From: Flavobacteriales bacterium
GTDB taxonomy: Bacteria; Bacteroidota; Bacteroidia; Flavobacteriales; Flavobacteriaceae
Reading direction: 5' to 3'
Length of the DNA: 12,635 nucleotides
Assembly (NCBI GenBank): GCA_026983815.1
Contig: JALSTJ010000167.1
Location: 1-12,635, forward strand
In this document: positions 1-6,643 of the stretch, piece after piece
Layout of the letters: every line of letters begins with the position of its first letter
Numbering within the stretch: position 1 is the first letter of the stretch
Notes under the pieces: model-generated
Seen by the model: only the letters and a program-made list of their open reading frames with translations
Told to the model about the DNA's origin: nothing
Database searches by the model: none
Translations under genes and position numbers: made by a program

Positions 1-69
1 ATGGAAACTCGTCCTTTGAGTAAAACCAAAAGATGGAGATTAGTAGAAATATTAGAAAGAGCTAAGTAA
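1..69 (+). CDS. rpsQ: 30S ribosomal protein S17, C-terminal end (partial)
   Basis: Only the last 22 residues and the stop are in the window. The peptide reads METRPLSKTKRWRLVEILER followed by AK. This matches the C-terminus of bacterial S17, where an R-P-L-S-K-T-K stretch precedes the final strand. S17 is a primary 16S rRNA-binding protein of the small subunit with an OB fold. The ATG at base 1 is an internal methionine, not the start, because S17 is normally about 85 residues long. Its place just before rplN is the standard spc operon order. The stop codon is two bases from the rplN start (TAATTATG), a spacing that suggests translational coupling. Confidence 0.95.
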   Translation: METRPLSKTKRWRLVEILERAK

Positions 70-71
70 TT

Positions 72-443
72 ATGGTACAACAAGAATCAAGAGTTAAAGT
101 TGCAGATAATACAGGAGCCAAAGAAGCTTTGGTTATTCGTGTATTGGGCGGTACAAAAAAACGTTATGCTTCGTTGGGAGATAAAGTTGTCGTAACCGTA
201 AAAGAAGCTACACCTAATGGAACTATCAAAAAAGGAACGGTTTCCAAGGGTGTTGTCGTAAGAACCAAAAAAGAAGTCAGAAGACCGGATGGTTCTTATA
301 TTCGATTTGAAGATAATGCAATTGTTTTGCTTAAACCCGAAGGGGACGAAATGCGTGGAACACGTGTTTTTGGTCCGGTGGCAAGAGAATTGCGTGACAA
401 AAAATTCATGAAAATTGTATCATTAGCCCCTGAGGTTTTATAA
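72..443 (+). CDS. rplN: 50S ribosomal protein L14
   Basis: The product has 123 residues, the usual length for L14, a five-stranded beta-barrel protein of the large subunit that contacts 23S rRNA and helps bridge to the 30S subunit. The N-terminus MVQQESRVKVADNTGAKEAL is the classic family start. The ribosomal L14 signature region (V-A-D-N-T-G-A, then V-I-R-V-L-G-G) and the C-terminal R-G-T-R-V-F-G-P-V-A-R-E-L-R block at residues 95-108 are intact. The start ATG follows the rpsQ stop by two bases and has no Shine-Dalgarno sequence, as expected in Bacteroidota. The gene lies at the head of the spc cluster and is followed by rplX after 12 bases. Confidence 0.98.
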   Translation: MVQQESRVKVADNTGAKEALVIRVLGGTKKRYASLGDKVVVTVKEATPNGTIKKGTVSKGVVVRTKKEVRRPDGSYIRFEDNAIVLLKPEGDEMRGTRVFGPVARELRDKKFMKIVSLAPEVL

Positions 444-455
444 AAAGGTATAAAA

Positions 456-770
456 ATGAAGAAGTTTAAAATAAAAACAGGAGATGAAGTAATTATCCTG
501 ACCGGAAAAGACAAAGGAAGAAAAGGAAAGGTGGTTAAAATCATCAAAGATAAAGACCGAGTGGTAGTTGAAGGTGTCAACATGATTAAAAAACATGTGA
601 AACCCAGCACGGAAAATCCTCAAGGTGGTATTGTTGAGAAAGAAGCACCTATTCATATTTCAAATGTTGCTTTAGTTGATCCCAAAAGTGGTGAAGCTAC
701 ACGCATCAAATTTGAAATTAAGGATGGAAAGAAAGTAAGAGTTTCAAAAAAATCAGGAGAAGTTATTTAG
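456..770 (+). CDS. rplX: 50S ribosomal protein L24
   Basis: The product has 104 residues. The N-terminus carries a KOW motif at about residues 7-33 (K-T-G-D-E-V-I-I-L-T-G-K-D-K-G-R-K-G-K-V), the RNA-binding SH3-like fold of L24. L24 is an assembly-initiator protein for the large subunit and later sits near the peptide exit. The central H-V-K-P-S-T-E-N-P-Q-G-G-I-V-E-K-E-A-P-I-H stretch at about residues 46-67 is the conserved L24 block. The start is the first ATG after rplN. It has a weak purine run (AAAAAGG) about 9 bases upstream, one of the few Shine-Dalgarno-like sequences in this cluster. The rplE start follows the stop by 4 bases. Confidence 0.97.
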   Translation: MKKFKIKTGDEVIILTGKDKGRKGKVVKIIKDKDRVVVEGVNMIKKHVKPSTENPQGGIVEKEAPIHISNVALVDPKSGEATRIKFEIKDGKKVRVSKKSGEVI

Positions 771-774
771 GATT

Positions 775-1332
775 ATGAAAAACTATACACCAAGATTAGA
801 AAAAGAATATAAAGAACGTGTAATTGACACCTTAATGAAGGAATTTGGTTACAAAAATGTAATGCAAGTTCCCAAATTGGAGAAAATTGTAGTGAGCAGA
901 GGTGTAGGTTCTGCAGTATCTGATAAAAAACAAATCGATTATGCTGTTGAAGAACTGACAACAATTACCGGACAAAAAGCAGTTTCGACTATTTCTAAAA
1001 AAGACGTAGCGGCTTTTAAATTGAGAAAAGGAATGCCTATTGGGGCAAAAGTAACTTTACGTCGAGATAAAATGTACGAATTTTTGGATCGATTAATAAC
1101 GGTTGCTTTGCCGCGTGTAAGAGACTTTCAAGGTATAAAGCCTGATGGTTTTGATGGAAGAGGTAATTATAATTTGGGCGTTACCGAACAAATTATTTTC
1201 CCGGAAATTGACTTTGACAAAATCAATAAAGTCAATGGTATGGATATTACATTTGTGACTTCAGCAAGAACAGATAAAGAAGCACATGCATTATTAAGAG
1301 AATTAGGTTTACCATTTAAAAAGAAAAAATAA
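775..1332 (+). CDS. rplE: 50S ribosomal protein L5
   Basis: The product has 185 residues, typical of Bacteroidota L5. L5 binds 5S rRNA and helps form the central protuberance of the large subunit, contacting S13 across the intersubunit bridge. Family landmarks are the N-terminal R-L-E-K-E-Y-K-E-R start and the V-P-K-L-E-K-I-V-V-S-R-G-V-G block at about residues 32-45. Others are the internal L-R-R-D-K-M-Y-E-F-L-D-R-L segment and the R-D-F-Q-G-I-K-P-D-G-F-D-G-R-G-N-Y signature at about 116-132. The gene starts 4 bases after rplX and stops one base before rpsN, so translation of the three is probably coupled. In E. coli the S8 repressor site lies at the start of this gene; I cannot recognise an equivalent structure here by eye. 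Confidence 0.97.
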   Translation: MKNYTPRLEKEYKERVIDTLMKEFGYKNVMQVPKLEKIVVSRGVGSAVSDKKQIDYAVEELTTITGQKAVSTISKKDVAAFKLRKGMPIGAKVTLRRDKMYEFLDRLITVALPRVRDFQGIKPDGFDGRGNYNLGVTEQIIFPEIDFDKINKVNGMDITFVTSARTDKEAHALLRELGLPFKKKK

Positions 1333-1333
1333 T

Positions 1334-1603
1334 ATGGCAAAAGAATCAATGAAAGCCCGTGAGCGTAAGCGTGAGAGATTGGCAGCCAAATATGCAGCCA
1401 AAAGACAAGCTTTGAAAGAAGCGGGAGATTGGGAAGCATTACAAAAACTTCCTAAAAATTCATCACCGGTACGTTTGCACAATCGTTGCAAAATCACCGG
1501 TCGTCCCAGAGGATATATGAGAGTTTTTGGAATTTCTCGTGTTACTTTTAGAGAAATGGCTAATCAAGGATTGATACCGGGTGTCAAAAAAGCCAGTTGG
1601 TAA
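1334..1603 (+). CDS. rpsN: 30S ribosomal protein S14, long zinc-free form
   Basis: The product has 89 residues and is the long, zinc-independent (C-minus) form of S14. It has a single cysteine, C52, inside the R-C-K-I-T-G-R-P-R-G motif. The short zinc-binding form of about 61 residues would show two CxxC pairs. S14 binds 16S rRNA in the head of the 30S subunit beside S3 and S10. The C-terminal F-R-E-M-A-N-Q-G-L-I-P-G-V-K-K-A-S-W tail is the canonical ending. The start codon is one base after the rplE stop (TAATATG), which strongly implies coupling. No second S14 paralogue is visible in this window. Confidence 0.97.
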   Translation: MAKESMKARERKRERLAAKYAAKRQALKEAGDWEALQKLPKNSSPVRLHNRCKITGRPRGYMRVFGISRVTFREMANQGLIPGVKKASW

Positions 1604-1621
1604 AATTAAAAAATTAGAGAA

Positions 1622-2017
1622 ATGAGTACAGATCCAATAGCAGATTTTCTAACACGAATTAGAAATGCACAAAATGCAGGGCATAAAGTAGTTACTATTC
1701 CTGCTTCAAAACTTAAAAAAGAAATAACCAAAATTTTGTATGATCAAGGTTATATTTTAAGTTATAAATTTGATAAAGATGGGAATAGAGAATTTATTAA
1801 AATAGCTCTTAAGTATGATGATAAACACTTACCGGTTATAAAAAAACTAGAAAGAATTAGTAAACCCGGTTTACGTAAATATGCTGATGTTGAACATATG
1901 CCCAAAGTTTTAAACGGAATGGGGATTGCCATACTTTCAACATCCAAAGGAGTAATGACCGATAAACAAGCTCGTAAAGAGAATGTCGGCGGAGAAGTTT
2001 TATGTTATATATATTAA
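1622..2017 (+). CDS. rpsH: 30S ribosomal protein S8
   Basis: The product has 131 residues, the usual length. S8 binds helix 21 of 16S rRNA and is an early assembly protein of the 30S platform; in E. coli it also represses the spc operon. The N-terminus MSTDPIADFLTRIRNAQ is canonical. The C-terminal signature at about residues 99-117 (G-I-A-I-L-S-T-S-K-G-V-M-T-D-K-Q-A-R-K) is intact, and the protein ends in G-G-E-V-L-C-Y-I-Y as expected. The start is preceded by an A-rich stretch with GAGA but no real Shine-Dalgarno. The rplF start follows after 12 bases. Autogenous repression in this organism is not shown by the sequence. Confidence 0.98.
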   Translation: MSTDPIADFLTRIRNAQNAGHKVVTIPASKLKKEITKILYDQGYILSYKFDKDGNREFIKIALKYDDKHLPVIKKLERISKPGLRKYADVEHMPKVLNGMGIAILSTSKGVMTDKQARKENVGGEVLCYIY

Positions 2018-2029
2018 AAACGAAGAATT

Positions 2030-2575
2030 ATGTCTAGAATAGGATTTCAACCCATTACAGTTCCGGAAGGTGTAACCGTAGATATCCAAGGTAATATAGT
2101 TACAGTTAAAGGGAAATTGGGTGAATTAAAACAAGAGATTAAAGGAGATATCCAATTGGAATTGAAAGATGGAGTATTGGAGGTCAAAAGACCTTCCGAA
2201 AGTAAGAAACATAAAGCTATGCATGGTTTATACAGATCATTGCTTTATAATATGATCCAAGGAGTTTCCAAAGGATGGACTAAAGAATTGGAATTGGTTG
2301 GTGTGGGTTATAAAGCCAGTAATCAAGGTCAATTATTAGATTTATCTCTAGGATTTTCTCATAATATTTTGATTGAATTACCACCGGAAGTTAAAGTGGA
2401 AACCGTATCGGAAAAAGGAAAAAATCCTTTGGTAAAATTAACTTCTTATGATAAGCAATTAATTGGTCATATTGCGGCTAAAATCCGCTCTTTCCGTAAA
2501 CCTGAACCTTACAAAGGAAAAGGTGTGAGATATAAAGGAGAAGAAATCAGAAGAAAGGCAGGTAAAACCGCTTAA
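2030..2575 (+). CDS. rplF: 50S ribosomal protein L6
   Basis: The product has 181 residues, typical of L6. L6 has two similar alpha/beta domains, here roughly residues 1-80 and 81-160. It binds 23S rRNA near the sarcin-ricin loop, close to the GTPase centre. The start MSRIGFQPITVPEGVTV matches the family. The L6 signature P-E-P-Y-K-G-K-G-V-R-Y lies near residues 158-168, followed by the usual I-R-R-K-A-G-K tail. The start codon sits in an AATTATG context shared with several other genes of this cluster. rplR begins 13 bases after the stop. Confidence 0.98.
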   Translation: MSRIGFQPITVPEGVTVDIQGNIVTVKGKLGELKQEIKGDIQLELKDGVLEVKRPSESKKHKAMHGLYRSLLYNMIQGVSKGWTKELELVGVGYKASNQGQLLDLSLGFSHNILIELPPEVKVETVSEKGKNPLVKLTSYDKQLIGHIAAKIRSFRKPEPYKGKGVRYKGEEIRRKAGKTA

Positions 2576-2588
2576 TAAATAGGATGTT

Positions 2589-2945
2589 ATGAAATTAAGT
2601 AAATTAGAAAGAAGAAAAAGAATACAAAAAAGAATCAGAAAGATAGTTAACGGGACAGCTAATACACCCAGACTTTCTGTTTTTAGAAGTAATAAAGAAA
2701 TATATGCTCAGCTTATAGATGATTTAAACGGAGTAACTTTATTGGCTGTTTCGTCCAAAGACAAGGATTTGGTCTCCAATAAAGGAACTAAAATTGAGAA
2801 AGCTGAAGCTGTAGGAGAGAAATTAGCCAAATTAGCTTTGGATAAAGGAATTTCAACAGTTGTTTTTGACCGTTCGGGATTTTTATATCATGGACGAGTT
2901 AAAGCATTGGCAGAAGGTGCTAGAAAAGGAGGTTTAAAATTTTAA
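2589..2945 (+). CDS. rplR: 50S ribosomal protein L18
   Basis: The product has 118 residues, normal for L18. L18 binds 5S rRNA together with L5 and helps seat it in the large subunit. Landmarks are the basic N-terminal R-R-K-R-I-Q-K-R-I-R-K-I segment, the P-R-L-S-V-F-R-S-N-K-E-I-Y-A-Q-L-I-D-D block at about residues 27-45, and the C-terminal F-D-R-S-G-F-L-Y-H-G-R-V-K-A-L-A-E-G-A-R-K-G-G-L. An AGGA lies about 6 bases upstream of the ATG and could be a remnant ribosome binding site. rpsE starts only 3 bases after the stop, so the two are probably coupled. Confidence 0.98.
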   Translation: MKLSKLERRKRIQKRIRKIVNGTANTPRLSVFRSNKEIYAQLIDDLNGVTLLAVSSKDKDLVSNKGTKIEKAEAVGEKLAKLALDKGISTVVFDRSGFLYHGRVKALAEGARKGGLKF

Positions 2946-2948
2946 GAT

Positions 2949-3473
2949 ATGCTTGATAATTATAAAGATATAGAAAGAGTAAAACCGGGAGGTTTAGAAT
3001 TGGAAGACCGCTTGGTTGCCGTAAATCGTGTTACGAAAGTAACCAAAGGAGGTAGAACATTTAGTTTTTCTGCTATTGTTGTAGTAGGTGATAAAAATGG
3101 AATCGTAGGTTATGGTATGGGAAAATCAAAAGAAGTTCCCGATGCCATTCAAAAGGCAATTGATAATGCCAAGAAAAATTTGGTGAGAGTTCCTGTTATT
3201 AATGGAACCATACCTCATGAACAATTGGGAAAATTCAGTGGAGCCCGTATCTTTCTTAAACCCGCATCACCTGGTACCGGAGTTATTGCAGGAGGAGCTG
3301 TTCGTGCCGTTTTGGAATCGGCAGGTGTTCATGATGTACTGACTAAATCACATGGTTCATCTGACCCTAATAACGTTGTAAAAGCTACTTTGGATGCTTT
3401 GTTGAATATGAGAGATGCACATAAAATTGCCAAGCAACGTGGAATTTCTTTAAATAAATTATTTAATGGATAA
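2949..3473 (+). CDS. rpsE: 30S ribosomal protein S5
   Basis: The product has 174 residues. S5 lies at the mRNA entry tunnel of the 30S subunit, contacts S4 and S8, and affects decoding accuracy. The N-terminal double-stranded-RNA-binding-like domain covers about residues 16-80. It begins with the L-E-D-R-L-V-A-V-N-R-V loop and the V-T-K-G-G-R-T-F-S-F segment at 31-40, the region where spectinomycin-resistance changes are known in other bacteria; it looks wild type here. The C-terminal domain contains the conserved A-S-P-G-T-G-V-I-A-G-G-A-V-R-A-V-L-E block at 106-123. The start chosen is the first ATG, 3 bases after the rplR stop. Confidence 0.98.
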   Translation: MLDNYKDIERVKPGGLELEDRLVAVNRVTKVTKGGRTFSFSAIVVVGDKNGIVGYGMGKSKEVPDAIQKAIDNAKKNLVRVPVINGTIPHEQLGKFSGARIFLKPASPGTGVIAGGAVRAVLESAGVHDVLTKSHGSSDPNNVVKATLDALLNMRDAHKIAKQRGISLNKLFNG

Positions 3474-3485
3474 AATCGGGATGAG

Positions 3486-3665
3486 ATGAGTAAAGTTAGA
3501 ATCAAACAAGTAAAAAGTACTATCAATAGACCCAAAGATCAAAAACAAACTTTGGAAGCTTTGGGAATCAGACGAATTGGTCAAGAGAAAGTACATGAAT
3601 TAACACCTTCTATAGAAGGAATGATAAAAAAGGTAAAACATCTTATTGTTGTTGAAGAAATTTAA
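3486..3665 (+). CDS. rpmD: 50S ribosomal protein L30
   Basis: This short intact gene encodes 59 residues beginning MSKVRIKQVKSTINRPKDQK and ending I-V-V-E-E-I. L30 is a small ferredoxin-like-fold protein of the large subunit that binds 23S and contacts the 5S region. The pattern V-K-S-x-I-x-R-P-K-D-Q-K-x-T-L-E-A-L-G-I-R-R is the family signature. It fills exactly the space between rpsE and rplO where the spc operon normally carries rpmD. The ATG at 3481 is closed two codons later by TGA, so 3486 is the start. It leaves gaps of 12 bases before and 14 bases after. L30 is missing from some bacteria; its presence here is unremarkable. Confidence 0.97.
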   Translation: MSKVRIKQVKSTINRPKDQKQTLEALGIRRIGQEKVHELTPSIEGMIKKVKHLIVVEEI

Positions 3666-3679
3666 AAAAATTGAGAGAA

Positions 3680-4132
3680 ATGAATTTACACAATCTAAAA
3701 CCGGCCAAAGGTTCGATAAAAAAAGATATAAGAAAAGGTAGAGGTGAAGGTTCTAAACGAGGCGGAACAGCTACCAGAGGACATAAAGGAGCCAAATCCC
3801 GTTCGGGTTATTCAAGAACTCCCGGATTTGAAGGAGGACAAATGCCTTTATACAGACGTGTTCCTAAATTTGGTTTTACCAATATTAATCGTATAGAATA
3901 TCAACCTGTAAATTTGGATAAAATTCAAGAACTTATTGATAACAATAAGGTAAAAGATACCCTTACATTTGAAGATTTTGTGTCTTTTGGAATTGTTGGA
4001 AAAAGAGAGCTGTTGAAAGTTTTGGGTAGAGGAGAAATCAAATCACCTATAACCGTTTATGCTCATAAATTTTCAAAAAAAGCCCAAGAAGCAATTGAAG
4101 CAGCCGGAGGTAAAGTTGAAATTATTAAATAA
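3680..4132 (+). CDS. rplO: 50S ribosomal protein L15
   Basis: Starting from ATG 3680 the product has 150 residues, beginning MNLHNLKPAKGSIKKDIRKG. L15 is a late-assembly protein of the large subunit with a long glycine- and arginine-rich N-terminal extension that threads into 23S rRNA. That extension is visible at residues 17-62 (R-K-G-R-G-E-G-S, G-G-T-A-T-R-G-H-K-G-A-K-S-R-S-G, F-E-G-G-Q-M-P-L-Y-R-R). An in-frame TTG at 3671 would add three residues, but the family start is M-N-L-x-N-L-K-P-A, so ATG 3680 is preferred. It stops 16 bases before secY, the normal neighbour. Confidence 0.97.
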   Translation: MNLHNLKPAKGSIKKDIRKGRGEGSKRGGTATRGHKGAKSRSGYSRTPGFEGGQMPLYRRVPKFGFTNINRIEYQPVNLDKIQELIDNNKVKDTLTFEDFVSFGIVGKRELLKVLGRGEIKSPITVYAHKFSKKAQEAIEAAGGKVEIIK

Positions 4133-4148
4133 TTATTGAATTTATACG

Positions 4149-5486
4149 ATGAAGAAGTTTATAGATACAATTAAAGCAATTTGGAGCATAAAAGAGCTTC
4201 GTGATAAAATTATTTTTACATTAGGGCTTATACTTGTATATCGATTTGGAGCCCAAGTTTCATTACCCGGGATTGATCCGACCCAATTGACCAAATTGTC
4301 CAATCAAGCCAGTAACAATACTTTATTGGATTTGTTGAATCAATTTACCGGAGGAGCTTTTGCCAGAGCTTCCATTATGGCTTTAGGTATCATGCCTTAT
4401 ATTTCGGCTTCAATTGTAGTTCAATTAATGGGTATGGCAGTTCCTTATCTTCAAAAATTACAAAAAGCAGGAGAAAGTGGACATAAAAAAATTACTCAAA
4501 TAACCAGATGGCTAACTATTGGTATTACTTTAATTCAAGGACCTAGTTATATTTATAATCTTTATGCGACTTTACCTAAGGACGCATTTTTAATCCAGAA
4601 TAAAGTTCTATTTGTGGTATTAGCTGTTTTGGTATTATCAGCCGGAACAATATTTGCCATGTGGTTGGGAGAAAAAATCACTGACAAAGGAATTGGAAAT
4701 GGTATTTCATTATTAATTATGGTAGGTATTATTGCTCGTTTACCTTCAGCATTTTTACAAGAATTTGCTACAAGGGTAACTGAGCAAAATGGAGGTCCAA
4801 TGTTATTGTTGTTTGAAATTGTAGTATGGTTGTTGGTTATCTCGGCAAGTATTATGTTAGTAAAAGCTTATCGTCCGGTTCCTTTACAATATGCACGTAG
4901 AGCAGTTGGTGGGGGTTATGAAAAAAATATTTTTGGAGCCAGACAATATTTACCTTTAAAATTAAATGCAGCCGGAGTTATGCCAATTATTTTTGCTCAA
5001 GCATTGATGTTTTTTCCAACATTGCTGGCAAATATCGATAAAAATGCAGATTGGGCAAGCTGGTTAAAAACAAATTTTGGGAATATGTTTAACCCATGGT
5101 ATAATTTAGTGTTTGCCATTTTGGTTATCATATTTACATATTTTTATACGGCAATAACAGTTCAAACCAATAAAATTGCTGAAGATTTAAAAAGAAGTAA
5201 TGGATTTGTTCCCGGGGTAAGACCCGGAACGGAAACTGCCAATTATTTAGATGATATTTTATCTAAAATCACATTTCCGGGGGCTATATTTTTAGCTTTT
5301 TTGGCTATTTTTCCAAAAATGATACATTTTGTTTTTCCCGGAATGGCACCATCATGGGCGTTATTTTATGGAGGAACTTCATTGTTGATTTTGGTAGGAG
5401 TTGCCATTGATACCATTCAACAAATAGAAGCTTATTTATTGAACAGACACTATGATAAACTAATGAAAACTGGAAGAAATAGATAA
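4149..5486 (+). CDS. secY: Preprotein translocase channel subunit SecY
   Basis: The product has 445 residues and is the pore-forming subunit of the SecYEG channel in the inner membrane, which exports unfolded proteins with SecA and inserts membrane proteins with the signal recognition particle. Ten hydrophobic segments can be followed along the sequence, the first at about residues 20-40. The plug and second helix lie at about 63-92, ending in the SecY signature M-A-L-G-I-M-P-Y-I-S-A-S-I-V-V-Q. The second signature G-E-K-I-T-D-K-G-I-G-N-G-I-S is at 174-187. The cytoplasmic loop with Y-A-R-R at 248-251 is the ribosome/SecA contact region. Neither adk nor map follows, unlike in many other bacteria; infA begins two bases after the stop. 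Confidence 0.98.
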   Translation: MKKFIDTIKAIWSIKELRDKIIFTLGLILVYRFGAQVSLPGIDPTQLTKLSNQASNNTLLDLLNQFTGGAFARASIMALGIMPYISASIVVQLMGMAVPYLQKLQKAGESGHKKITQITRWLTIGITLIQGPSYIYNLYATLPKDAFLIQNKVLFVVLAVLVLSAGTIFAMWLGEKITDKGIGNGISLLIMVGIIARLPSAFLQEFATRVTEQNGGPMLLLFEIVVWLLVISASIMLVKAYRPVPLQYARRAVGGGYEKNIFGARQYLPLKLNAAGVMPIIFAQALMFFPTLLANIDKNADWASWLKTNFGNMFNPWYNLVFAILVIIFTYFYTAITVQTNKIAEDLKRSNGFVPGVRPGTETANYLDDILSKITFPGAIFLAFLAIFPKMIHFVFPGMAPSWALFYGGTSLLILVGVAIDTIQQIEAYLLNRHYDKLMKTGRNR

Positions 5487-5488
5487 TT

Positions 5489-5704
5489 ATGGCTAAACAA
5501 CCGGCAATAGAAGTAGATGGAATCATCAAAGAAGCTTTATCCAATGCCATGTTTAAGGTGGAGTTGGAAAACGGGCATTTGATTACGGCTCATATTTCAG
5601 GGAAAATGCGTATGCATTATATCAGATTATTACCCGGAGATAAAGTAAAAGTTGAATTAAGTCCTTATGATTTAACCAAAGGACGGATCACTTATAGATA
5701 TTAA
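5489..5704 (+). CDS. infA: Translation initiation factor IF-1
   Basis: The product has 71 residues, the standard length. IF1 is a single OB-fold protein that binds the A site of the 30S subunit during initiation and cooperates with IF2 and IF3. Landmarks are the I-E-V-D-G-I-I-K-E-A-L start and the central F-K-V-E-L-E-N-G-H-L-I-T-A-H-I-S-G-K-M-R-M-H-Y-I-R block at about residues 22-46. The L-L-P-G-D-K-V-K-V-E-L-S-P-Y-D-L-T-K-G-R-I-T-Y-R-Y end also fits. Start and secY stop are arranged as TAATTATG, with a two-base gap. The 28 bases to rpmJ form the longest gap in the cluster. Confidence 0.98.
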   Translation: MAKQPAIEVDGIIKEALSNAMFKVELENGHLITAHISGKMRMHYIRLLPGDKVKVELSPYDLTKGRITYRY

Positions 5705-5732
5705 TAAACAAAAAGCAAAAGCTTAAAAAGAT

Positions 5733-5849
5733 ATGAAAGTAAGAGCATCAATTAAAAAAAGAAGTCCCGAGGACAAAATTGTTCGTAGAAAAGGACGTCT
5801 GTATGTAATTAACAAAAAAAATCCGAAACATAAACAAAGACAAGGATAA
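5733..5849 (+). CDS. rpmJ: 50S ribosomal protein L36, zinc-free form
   Basis: This very short gene encodes 38 residues, beginning MKVRASIKKRSPEDKIVRRK and ending P-K-H-K-Q-R-Q-G, the exact length and ends of bacterial L36. L36 is the smallest large-subunit protein and sits close to the peptidyl-transferase region of 23S rRNA. The usual zinc ribbon (C-x2-C...C...H) is gone: there is no cysteine, and the first pair of ligands is replaced within R-S-P-E-D-K. This is the C-minus type of L36, which many Flavobacteriia carry. The stop and the rpsM start form TAATTATG. Its position between infA and rpsM is the normal one. Confidence 0.97.
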   Translation: MKVRASIKKRSPEDKIVRRKGRLYVINKKNPKHKQRQG

Positions 5850-5851
5850 TT

Positions 5852-6226
5852 ATGGCACGAATAGCAGGAGTAGATTTACCTAAAAACAAAAGAGGAGTTA
5901 TTGGATTGACCTATATTTACGGAATAGGAAAATCCAGAGCACAAGAAATTTTGGCTAAAGCCGGAGTAGATGAAGATAAAAAAGTAAAAGATTGGGATGA
6001 TTCAGATATTGCAAATATCCGAAAAACCATTTCTGATTATCGTATAGAAGGTGAATTAAGAGCTGAAGTTCAATTGAACATCAAACGTTTAATGGACATT
6101 GGTAGTTACAGGGGAATCCGTCACAGAATGGGATTGCCTTTACGAGGTCAAAGAACAAAAAATAATTCCAGAACCCGAAAAGGAAAAAGAAAAACCGTTG
6201 CAAATAAGAAAAAAGCGACTAAATAA
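5852..6226 (+). CDS. rpsM: 30S ribosomal protein S13
   Basis: The product has 124 residues. S13 lies in the head of the 30S subunit, contacts the P-site tRNA through its basic tail and forms an intersubunit bridge with L5. The N-terminus MARIAGVDLPKNKRGVIGLT is canonical. The helix-two-turn-helix region with Y-I-Y-G-I-G-K-S-R-A is at about residues 22-31. The R-G-I-R-H-R-M-G-L-P-L-R-G-Q-R-T-K-x-N-x-R-T-R-K-G signature is at about 87-111, followed by a lysine-rich tail. It begins two bases after rpmJ. The long leader that folds into the S4-binding pseudoknot in E. coli has no room here. Confidence 0.98.
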   Translation: MARIAGVDLPKNKRGVIGLTYIYGIGKSRAQEILAKAGVDEDKKVKDWDDSDIANIRKTISDYRIEGELRAEVQLNIKRLMDIGSYRGIRHRMGLPLRGQRTKNNSRTRKGKRKTVANKKKATK

Positions 6227-6235
6227 TAATTGATT

Positions 6236-6631
6236 ATGGCAAAATCTAAGTCAAACAGTAGAGCAAAGAAAAGAAAGGTTCATGTGGAACCCAATGGAAG
6301 AGCTTATATACAAGCTACCTTTAACAATGTAATTATTTCTTTAACTAATAAAAAAGGAGAAGTTATTTCTTGGTCTTCTGCCGGTAAAAACGGTTTTAGA
6401 GGTTCCAAAAAAAATACACCTTATGCTGCACAGGTAGCTGCTGAAGATGCTGCAAAAGTTGCTTATGAAGCAGGTTTAAGACGTGTTAAAGTTTATGTGA
6501 AAGGTCCCGGTAACGGACGTGAATCAGCAATTAGAACCATACATAACAGCGGTATTGAAGTTACTGAAATAATTGATGTAACTCCTATCCCTCATAATGG
6601 TTGTAGACCCCCTAAAAGAAGAAGAGTATAA
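6236..6631 (+). CDS. rpsK: 30S ribosomal protein S11
   Basis: Starting from ATG 6236 the product has 131 residues. S11 sits on the 30S platform near the E-site mRNA and contacts S7 and S18. The sequence has a lysine-rich N-terminus (MAKSKSNSRAKKRKVHVEP). Next come A-T-F-N-N-V-I-I-S-L-T-N-K-K-G-E-V-I-S-W-S-S-A-G, then F-R-G-S-K-K-N-T-P-Y-A-A-Q, and the conserved P-G-N-G-R-E-S-A-I-R and D-V-T-P-I-P-H-N-G-C-R-P-P-K-R-R-R-V end. An in-frame TTG two codons upstream (6230) was not used because the family starts M-A-K. The start context is GATTATG. Confidence 0.98.
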   Translation: MAKSKSNSRAKKRKVHVEPNGRAYIQATFNNVIISLTNKKGEVISWSSAGKNGFRGSKKNTPYAAQVAAEDAAKVAYEAGLRRVKVYVKGPGNGRESAIRTIHNSGIEVTEIIDVTPIPHNGCRPPKRRRV

Positions 6632-6643
6632 AAATATTGAATT

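Noticed and set aside
1..69. A complete 22-codon gene starting at ATG 1
   Set aside because: The peptide is the C-terminus of S17 and the methionine is an internal residue of that protein; the gene is cut by the window edge.
296..610. Antisense ORF of 104 codons across rplN/rplX
   Set aside because: It is opposite two intact ribosomal genes and its residues (Phe, Ser, Leu rich) are what antisense reading of Lys/Glu-rich genes gives.
3671..3679. TTG start giving L15 three extra residues
   Set aside because: L15 of this group begins M-N-L-x-N-L-K-P-A, matching the ATG at 3680.
6230..6235. TTG start giving S11 two extra residues
   Set aside because: The standard M-A-K start is the ATG at 6236, and it has the same ATTATG context as its neighbours.
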